The position numbers and the translations under genes were made by a program. Below, piece after piece: positions 17,792 to 25,046 of a DNA stretch of 25,046 nucleotides. Location: positions 1-25,046 of the forward strand of contig JAIVFH010000354.1 in assembly GCA_025765595.1 (NCBI GenBank). The letters run 5' to 3'. The notes under the pieces were generated by a model. The model worked only from the letters and a program-made list of their open reading frames with translations. It was not told where the DNA came from and did no database searches. The number at the start of each line of letters is the position of its first letter. Position 1 is the stretch's first letter. The DNA comes from Obelidium mucronatum. Its lineage: Eukaryota; Chytridiomycota; Chytridiomycetes; Chytridiales; Chytriomycetaceae.

Positions 17792-20700
17792 ATGCAGCGC
17801 GACGAGCCGCAAATCAACGACTTGGCGGCGCTGCGCCGCTGCGCCGCCGTCAGCGGAAATCCGCTCGTGAAGCGCGCGGCGGCGGCGGCGGTGGCGGCGA
17901 AGCAGAGCGAAACAGAAAAAGAAACGGAAAAGGAGAACGCGCGCGGGCGCAGAAGCAGCACAGCCGCAAAGCCGCCGCCGCCGCCGCCGCCGCCGGCGGA
18001 CCGCAGCTGGTTCGAAGAAACAAGCATTTCGGTGGCCACGAATCCATTCAGGCTGGCCGACAAATCGCGGCGCGCGGACGCGGTGGGTCGTTTGTGCTGT
18101 CATTAACCAGGCTGGGTCTCTAACTGCGGCTCGTGTTACTAGGCGCCCTTCAGCCAAACGGCGCTCTTCATAAAGGCGCTTGCACCCTCTTCACACTCAT
18201 TGCATCTGGCGGCTGCGGAAAACGCGTCAAATCGCCACCAGAGTATTATTCTCCCGCAGCAGCTACCTTCTTCAGCGTCCCTGACAGTTCTTCAGGCCGA
18301 ATGCGATTTATTACCCATAATAGAACTGCCTCAAACCGATATTCTAGCTGTATCATGCCCCCACGCCGCCTCCGTACATGAGGCAGGCTGTAATGATTTA
18401 ATTCTTCACCCACCAACAATACCTACAAATGAATTTTCAGCAGAAATTCCAGGGGAAACACATATATTATCTTCCGCAATTCAATCCTCCTTGAACTTGG
18501 AACCACCTCAGCATCTGCCACAAATGGAGGTGCAGGAAGCCACAAATACCTTGAGCCTCAATTCCATCGAAAACGATACTTCTATGATAAAGCAAACCAT
18601 TCTTCCCGCTTTTATGGATGATAATAGTGTTGAACTTAGCTTCATTAATTCACTTGTACCTTTGCGCCTTTCTGAGGGCGAAAACATCCCGGATTCAAGT
18701 GTCGTTGAAGAGTTTGGTGTGGATGAATCTGCTCTTGACGTAATTTTGGATGGCTCCTCTGAACCGTTGAAGGAGCATGAACAGGGATTTCCTGCCGAAG
18801 AAAGCGAGTCTCTCAATCCACACCATGGAATCGAAAGTATTTTAAATCAAATGAGCGAAATAGGAATTGGAGATGTGCTTTCTACGGGAGAGAGCTCCTC
18901 ACCTATGGTAGAGGTTGTGAAAACTGGTTTCCGCGATCCAAACGCAGATGATGCCACGTCGTGTAGCTCCCCTCTTGATCCCGCAGAGCTGAATGATGAC
19001 GGAGAATCTCTGGATTCCAGCAAAATAAATGGTGGCGATGAAGGCCCTCTAGAATCGTATGGTATGAATGATGAAGGAGAATGCGGGACCCGCGCTGTAG
19101 TTGGAAGCATCAATTTCGATTTGGTATGTTCTGAGACTTTATATTAAAATGATTCTTATTCATGCAATAGCTTCCGAAAATCGAATTGGACTTTGAGAAT
19201 GATTGGTTTCAGTTTCCTGCCCAACACACTGCTTTGAAAAATTCTGAAAGTCTCGTTCTGCCCATCGAAGACTCTCTGCTACAAGAATCCGCCTATTTTG
19301 CAAAGTGTTTGAATCTTGGGGATGTTGAAACTCAACTGGAAACAAACAATAAGCCAACATTGGAACTAGATACACCAGTCTTTCAGAAAGAGGTGAAAAC
19401 CTTGGGCACTTTTCACTTTGGTTCCTCTTCCTCAACGCTCGAGAATGATAGTATCGGTGGTGGCTCAAATGAGCTTTCATCGCCACCAATTGATTTTGGA
19501 GCAGACAAGACCAGTGAATTCTTCATGGAGGAAAGCCCTTCGTTGGAAATCGACTCTCAAAATAACAGCTTTGCGGATATTTCTGATATCTTGCCCCAGA
19601 TTCGGGACGAACAATCCAAATCACTTGACCTGATTTTATCAGAAGAATTGGGTCTTGTTCTGCCGGAAGATTCGGACATCACACCACCCAAAAGATCAAG
19701 TTCCAGAACAAATGGATTTGGTCAGTTATGGCGAAGTGGGAGTCTTTCCAGTGTTTTCAGTGGGTCAAGTCTATCGGGGTTGTGGAAAAAAAAGAAGAAG
19801 CCAGAAGAAACGGATGTGACCAAAAAGAAAAAGACTGTTCGATGGGGGGTGAGGTCATTTCAAAACCAAAACCTCTCAAAATCTGATTTCAGTGATTTTC
19901 CCATAAATTTTTATAGTTGGCTCGTCAAGGTGACTTGGAGCAGACAAAGCTGTTTCATCCGGAGGCGCCTGTGGTTGTTGAGAGCACAGGCGATGTTGGG
20001 CGAGAGAATGGAATTCTATTGTTGCAATTGGATTGCGTTGACCAAGTTGTAGTTCCAGATAATCAACGTAACTCTTTCTTTTTGGTTAATATTCTATTCA
20101 GCGAAAAGTGATTTTAAGTCGATTTCCATTTTTGACAGCTGTAACGCTCAACATGACACTCACATACAACGGGAAAAGTACCTTCACAATCCCACCCATA
20201 ACAATCAATCACGCAGCTGCAGCTACTCCAATTTCATTTGAATGTCTATTCAACCTCCCATCTAAACACTCCATGTGTCCTCCACCACAGCTCGACATGA
20301 CACTTCGGGTTTCTCCCATTATCCCTTTAAGCACTGAACTCAAGACTGCAGACAAGAGGAAACAGCTAAAACCACAAGTTTCGCATCAATCCCGATCCAT
20401 TGCGCTGCCTCAGATATTCAGGCCCAGGTCATCTATGATTTCAGCACCTACATCTTTGGACAAGAAGAAGAATACACTCCCATTGGGTGGCGTTTCCACG
20501 CGGGGTACTTTGATTTCAAATGTGAGGGAGTTTGCGGAATGGAGTGAGTCTGGTGGTGGCGACAAGGATGGCGTTGATGGCCATACTAGTGCTGCGCCGA
20601 TTGTGGCAGAAAAAACTTGGAGTGTCGATTTTGGTGAACAAAATGGCGTCAAGATAAGGTTTTTGGTGCGAGGAGTGGGGATTATCAAGAGCATTATGAA

Positions 20701-21703
20701 TCCTGGGGTAAAGAACCGTCTCTTTGCTTTCCTATATATCTTCGTTTAATCTGGTGGCACGCTTCTAAATATTTTTAGATTGTATTCCCCGAGACGTTTA
20801 GCGAAGCCGCGTATGCAATTGAAGTGAAAGAACTGCATGAAACCGTTCAGCTGAGAGGCCATCTTTCGCAAATGGGTGGTGGTTTGACTGTAAGTTTTTA
20901 CATCCCTTCATCTTTTCTTAGAACAAAATCCCTAACCAGTTGCACAAAAGTCATGGAGAAGGCGGTATTTTGAGTTGGTTGGCTGTCATCTTTATGCCTA
21001 TCATGAAGACACTAGACAACTCATGATGACGATCGACCTATCTCTTGTGCAAAAAATACGATGTTCCGGTGTAGCAGCCACGCTATGCCCCAGATCGGAA
21101 CGATACGTTGCCAGCGCTTACACTTCTCAAGATTCTGTGGAGCTGGAGGACGAGCCGAGTACAGAGTCTCAAGCGAATAGAATGATTCTCTCGAATCTTG
21201 AAGTGAAGGAGAATTCGAAACGAAGGCAAAGTCTAAAAGCAGCTTCTACAAGCAATGATCCGGCTGTATGCTGCGATTTCGCAAATTTGTTTGAAATTGA
21301 AATGAAGGATGGGGAAGTGATTGAGTTTTCAACTTTGGGTGAAGCATTTGCAGAAGAGCCGAGTGTGGAGGATGGGGAAAGCTGTCCAAATAATCCAGGA
21401 GCGAGTGGCCCATGGTGGAAATTGAACACTTTCGGTTCCAGCGAGGTGGATACTTCTTGTTCAGAGCTGGAGTTTTTAAGTGGGTTTTTGGATTCTGGGG
21501 CAGACCTTGATGACGTATTTGAAGACATCGAGATACAACCTTGTGGTGGGAAAAAGAGAAACAAGAATGGGTTAGTGCAGAAAGAGTTTGATGACGCGAT
21601 TTTGGTGGATTCAAGTTCTCCTGTCGCGAAAAGATGGTTGAATGCGCTGACGACTGCTGCCGTGAATATCGGAGATGAAATTGTGCCAGATTGGTTGAAA
21701 TGA
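17792..21703 (+). CDS. BUD4: Bud4/anillin-like protein with C-terminal PH domain
   Basis: Seven exons: 17792-18082, 18143-19123, 19171-19848, 19917-20067, 20139-20707, 20779-20889, 20951-21703; 1177 residues. The N-terminal half is disordered and acidic, with Ala- and Pro-runs. A basic patch lies near residues 620-650 (LWKKKKKPEETD). Residues ~660-890 contain beta-rich sequence (VTLNMTLTYNGKSTFTIPPI, TWSVDFGEQNGVKIRFLV) where the anillin-homology/C2-like region would be. PETFSEAAYAIEVKELHE and RGHLSQMGGGLTSWRRRYFE, followed by HLYAYHEDTRQ and IDLS, match the start of the Bud4 PH domain; AKRWLNALTTAA is its last helix. Bud4/anillin proteins anchor septins and actomyosin at division sites. The last intron uses an AAG acceptor, required by the PH frame. 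A GC-rich first exon. Confidence 0.78.
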
Positions 21704-21818
21704 AATAGAAGTTTTTTTGGTTCAAATGTTCCTGGATGGGGCTTAAATATTAACTCGGAAATTTATTTGTATCACAGTTAAAATAGAAGCAGAAAACAAC
21801 ATGAAGAAAAACGTGAAC

Positions 21819-22994
21819 TCAGAACCCATCTCCAGTCTGTTTGAATAATAAAAATAATAAGGACTTAATTGGCACAAGCAAACTCACTTACATAATCGTA
21901 TTCCATTGTGGGGAGAACCGAAGTCATAAATTTCAAAAACAACAGCAGGTATTGATCCACGCGTAATTCATCTTTGCCGGATTCCACCATTTGATCAATA
22001 AGTCTTTTCATAACATTTCCGTGTTTGCAAGGATGGATGGAGGCCAAAGAAAGAGACTCATTCGGATGAGCTTCAATGGTAACTGTCTTTTTCGCATGAT
22101 CTTGTGAAATATCCTGAAAGATTTGTTGTGGGGCAAGAGGTTTGCGATTCTCATCATATCCAAATAGAAACAGTCGAGGGGTCTGATAGTATTTGTCGTA
22201 CGTAATTGAAATATCGTATGTTCTGTTTTACAGTTAAGCTGCGGACTGGCCGGTACTTGATTGCCTACCTTGTTTTGACAAATCTATCTGTATCGTTGTC
22301 ACTAGTCGCCATGGCAGCAGGATCTTCTTCGTCCTCCATTTCAACAAGTTCCAATTCTTCATCCATGTCTGGAATATCGTCCAGATTCAAGTTGTCGATT
22401 TCAGGTAGAGTCTCAGCATCTTTGGGCTTTGCCACTTCAGCCGCAGCAGCAGCAGGTTCTTCTTCGTCTTCAATATCTCTCACTTGTTCGGCGTCAGAAG
22501 AACCCCCAATGACCCTCCCCTTGTGTGTCGCCACCCATTGGTCTTCGCCCATTTCGTCTTCAATCGCCTCGTCCTCATCAGCGTCTCTGTACTCCATTGC
22601 CGCAACTCGCTTCAAGCATGGAACATTTCGCGTGATCAGATATTGCTTGTCGGCCGGCAGATAGTCCTGGCGGTAATGAGGCATTAAATGAAGCATACGT
22701 TTAAGACACCATCGGATTACTTTGCGTTTGCTCGCCAGACCACCAGACCATGCCCAAGTAGGGCATTTGTATACAAGAAAGTCGCCGGCAAGGACAAACT
22801 CTTCGGGTGTTAAAACCCCCGTCTCTTTGAACTTTGACTCTTTCAATAGCGGGTTCAAGTATTCTCTCCATTCGCGGAAAACACGCAATGCAGTTGTTCC
22901 CTGTAGTTTTCATGGTTAGGCTTTCTTGGGGTGAAGCTCTGTGGCTTTGGGGTGTTGGGCCGCCAAGCACTACACGCACCTCGACATATTCCAT
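21819..22994 (-). CDS. ATG3: Atg3, E2-like conjugating enzyme of autophagy
   Basis: Exons 22980-22994 (15 nt), 22269-22900, 21892-22222 and 21819-21836 (18 nt); 331 residues, typical of Atg3. The N terminus reads [20 protein letters not shown], then [33 protein letters not shown], a long acidic flexible region (~residues 105-200), [17 protein letters not shown] and [18 protein letters not shown]. Cys281 of the HPC motif is the catalytic residue that takes Atg8 from Atg7 and passes it to phosphatidylethanolamine. Splicing at GTAAGT replaces a read-through tail with PTMEYDYTGDGF, like other fungal Atg3 C termini. The flexible region is Glu/Asp- and Ala-rich. Convergent with the Bud4-like gene, 115 nt between stops. 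Confidence 0.93.
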
Positions 22995-23044
22995 TTTTTG
23001 TAAGTTATTTATCTTATTAAATGATGTTGAACAACAGTTAAAAA

Positions 23045-23550
23045 CTACTTTATTTTAATCGGCTTCACTGTACTCAATTCTTCAAGCTCCCTTTTCGTTT
23101 CTTCAACAAGAATTAAATCAAGCGGCGACTTTGCGCTCACTGTTGTGCCATTTGTGATAATTTCCGGCCGCTTTGGAGCAGGAAACGCTTCTTCGAGTTT
23201 ATACGTTGCGTAAGTACCACAGATTGCAAATGCAAGCCAGCCTAGGATAAGTTGGCGAAGAAGTTAGACAAAGGGAACAAGACTTGGATTTAGGTAATAC
23301 CCAGGGAAAAGTAAAGCTTCTTTTGCGGACTCAGGTTTGCTACGAGATCCAGAAACCCATTCGACTTAACGCCATTTGACTCTGCAGTTTGCGGTTGTGG
23401 ATTGGGTTGCGGTTGTTGTGCTTGCGGGGCGTTGGAGTACTTTGGTGTCTTTGAGCTCTTTGACGCAAATCGAAGTGAGCTTTGAATCCAGATTCTGTTG
23501 ATTGAAAGCGATCGTTGGCGGAGGAGTTGTCTCGCGGTTGTTTTTATCAT
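23045..23550 (-). CDS. small probable mitochondrial single-pass membrane protein
   Basis: Exon 1 23301-23550 and exon 2 23045-23241, joined across a 59-nt intron (GTATTA...CTAAC...CCTAG), encode 148 residues. The first ~33 residues are rich in Arg, Lys, Ser and hydrophobics without acids (MIKTTARQLLRQRSLSINRI), a typical mitochondrial presequence. A Pro/Gln linker follows, then LSPQKKLYFSLGWLAFAIC as a membrane helix spanning the splice junction, and a charged C-terminal tail with ILVEETKRELEEL. This resembles small inner-membrane assembly or import factors, but I cannot name the family. Lies 50 nt upstream of ATG3 on the same strand. Confidence 0.7.
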
Positions 23551-23561
23551 TTTTATTATTT

Positions 23562-25046
23562 TTATATTTTGTATGGCAATGAAGGTTTCGACACTCCCAC
23601 CGCGTTGCGTGCTCGGACCCGAATCCAGCCGCTGTTCATGCTAGGCATCACGTACATTATCTTTCCTGGCGGCACTGCATCTGTGGTGTTGTCGGATAGA
23701 ACGTTGAAGGGTCCATTTTCACTGTCTGCATATTCGATGGTGTATGACTCCGCTCCAGTGCTTCCCCGCCATATTATCCCAGAAGAATTTACAGAAAGAA
23801 TAACCGGCTCCGGTGTTGGAGCTTCAGTGATGAAAGGGGTAATCGACAAGGCTTCCAAAACGGAAACGTCATGCATCAACAGTGCATGCAACTTCACCGT
23901 CTGAATAACTTCAACTTCGTCACGTGTATTGAATGTTTCGTTAAAAGGAAAGCCCGGATAATGATAAGCTCGTTGGGTTGGCGTTTCGTCGTGAGTATAG
24001 AATCCCCCTTCACGCGAATGAAATCGGAGAGACCATAGCAATGTACCGGTGATTTTTGAATTTTTAACACTCGCTTTTAGAAGCTCCCTTGTCCAATCCA
24101 AACTCTCCAGGCCGTATTCGTCAACAATAAACACCTTATCAAATGACGTGACAAATGCAGAATCTACCCAACTTCTTGAGGCAAAAGAGTCATCTAATGG
24201 ATATGGTGGTATGTAAGTTGGATCTTGGGGCCTGGGGATGTGGTAGTAATGACTACCAATCACATCAATGGAAGGATGTTGCAAGACCTCCAGTTGGTGA
24301 CCAAAAGCGCCCGTATTACTTCCGTCCTTCACCAAGTGATTGGAATCAACCGATTTTACGTATTCTGCCATTTCAATCGTCCACTCGGTAGGAATCCGGC
24401 CTCCTTCTTTCAGGGCCAACTCATTGCCCAGTTCCCACATTAATATAGCTGGATCATCTCGATACAAGACTCCGCTAATAGAATTATTTCTCTCCAAAAT
24501 GTAACGAATAATAGATTTGAAGTTGTTCTTCACAGCGGTGTCTGTCCAAAACGCGTCTGCTGTCTTGTTCCCAATCCACTTGGAAAATTCTGGCACACCA
24601 CCCCAGAACGGCCACTTGTCGATAAATGGAATAATAATTCGAATTTGAAATTCATTTGCCCGAGTGAGCATTAAATCAAACGCTCTAAAGAGCTCCCTGT
24701 TTGCATACAGGTCATCTGTTCCTGGAATTCGTTCCCATCGGTCCATTTTCACAATTCGGGGTGGAAAAGACATGGTTGCTTCTGAAATAGATCCAGGAAT
24801 CCATGCAAAATGTCCATCATAAGAATTGGGATCAGAGTGATTCACATATGCAAATGCGTATATTCTTGTCACTCTTCCTCCTATTTGCGCTATGGTTCGC
24901 AATGCATCTGTTATCTCAAAGTCATCGGGCGGACCGCGTTTGTTGAATGATCCAAAATATCCTTGCGGCGCGTCTTCGATAAAATGAAGGTTCGGGATGT
25001 TGAAGGAAGCGAAACGAAAGGGCGTTGTGCCATCCATTAAGCGAGC
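23562..25046 (-). CDS. GH5 family glycoside hydrolase (mannanase-like) with FN3-like tail; N terminus off the window
   Basis: The frame is open to the right edge (the codons before the ATG at 25037 read ARL), so the signal peptide and N terminus probably lie outside. Numbering from that Met, the family-5 barrel shows RVTRIYAFAYVNHSDPN (~55-71), ILMWELGNEL with Glu206 as likely acid/base, SHYYH (~262-266), and VFIVDEYGLE with Glu307 as likely nucleophile. The arrangement resembles endo-beta-1,4-mannanase-type GH5 enzymes; the exact substrate is an inference. Residues ~400-491 form a beta-sandwich, fibronectin type III-like (SYTIEYADSENGPF, WIRVRARNAVG). The Trp-rich loop KWPFWGGVPEFSKW could line the substrate groove. 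The stop is 11 nt before the ATG of the next minus-strand gene. Confidence 0.8.
   Translation of the reverse strand, partial: ARLMDGTTPFRFASFNIPNLHFIEDAPQGYFGSFNKRGPPDDFEITDALRTIAQIGGRVTRIYAFAYVNHSDPNSYDGHFAWIPGSISEATMSFPPRIVKMDRWERIPGTDDLYANRELFRAFDLMLTRANEFQIRIIIPFIDKWPFWGGVPEFSKWIGNKTADAFWTDTAVKNNFKSIIRYILERNNSISGVLYRDDPAILMWELGNELALKEGGRIPTEWTIEMAEYVKSVDSNHLVKDGSNTGAFGHQLEVLQHPSIDVIGSHYYHIPRPQDPTYIPPYPLDDSFASRSWVDSAFVTSFDKVFIVDEYGLESLDWTRELLKASVKNSKITGTLLWSLRFHSREGGFYTHDETPTQRAYHYPGFPFNETFNTRDEVEVIQTVKLHALLMHDVSVLEALSITPFITEAPTPEPVILSVNSSGIIWRGSTGAESYTIEYADSENGPFNVLSDNTTDAVPPGKIMYVMPSMNSGWIRVRARNAVGVSKPSLPYKI

Noticed and set aside
1..25046. CRISPR array, operon-type ribosome sites, transposase or reverse transcriptase
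   Set aside because: Spliceosomal introns and fungal gene content show eukaryotic DNA; no spaced identical repeats or mobile-element proteins were found.

Overview
The window looks like a piece of a zoosporic (chytrid-type) fungal nuclear genome. Supporting signs are intron-bearing genes with short introns (about 45-131 nt, GT...AG, often with CTAAC/CTGAC-like branch sites), very tight packing on both strands, and fungal cell-biology genes (Atg3, Pex11, a Bud4/anillin-like PH protein, transgelin, neurochondrin) beside secreted glycan hydrolases and a beta-helix/class C seven-helix receptor of a kind I associate with chytrids. The taxon is inferred from gene content only. I saw no tRNA, rRNA, transposon or CRISPR array.

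Layout. 1-2.9 kb: a gene tail running in from the left edge, a disordered protein convergent with it (stops 4 nt apart), and an orphan two-exon gene. 3.0-5.15 kb: two neighbouring plus-strand coiled-coil genes; the first joins a glycine-rich amphipathic helical region, a 12-heptad Gln/Ile coil and a C-terminal membrane helix. 5.3-8.5 kb (minus): a five-exon receptor of about 970 residues with an ectodomain carrying chlamydial-Pmp-like GGAI/FxxN repeats, an Ig-like module and a class C 7TM domain. 8.66-10.75 kb: neurochondrin, divergent from the receptor.

10.9-15.7 kb: a tandem array of three secreted GH114 (endo-alpha-1,4-polygalactosaminidase family) genes. Copies 2 and 3 are nearly identical over about 1 kb of catalytic sequence but have unrelated promoters, signal peptides, introns and 3' ends, which points to recent gene conversion. 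Each copy has a TATA box 53-74 nt before its ATG.

15.8-17.75 kb: PEX11 (minus, four exons) divergent from a transgelin/calponin gene (plus, four exons). 17.8-21.7 kb: a seven-exon Bud4/anillin-like protein whose C-terminal PH domain is interrupted by two large insertions. 21.8-23.0 kb: ATG3 (minus, four exons, the last only 18 nt). 23.05-23.55 kb: a small probable mitochondrial membrane protein. 23.56 kb to the right edge: a GH5 mannanase-like enzyme with an FN3-like tail, whose stop lies 11 nt before the ATG of the mitochondrial gene.

The GH114 array and the GH5 gene form an extracellular polysaccharide-degrading set, and the receptor could sense surface glycans or proteins, but no functional link between them is proven. 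All splice models here were read by eye from splice sites and frame continuity; none has transcript support.
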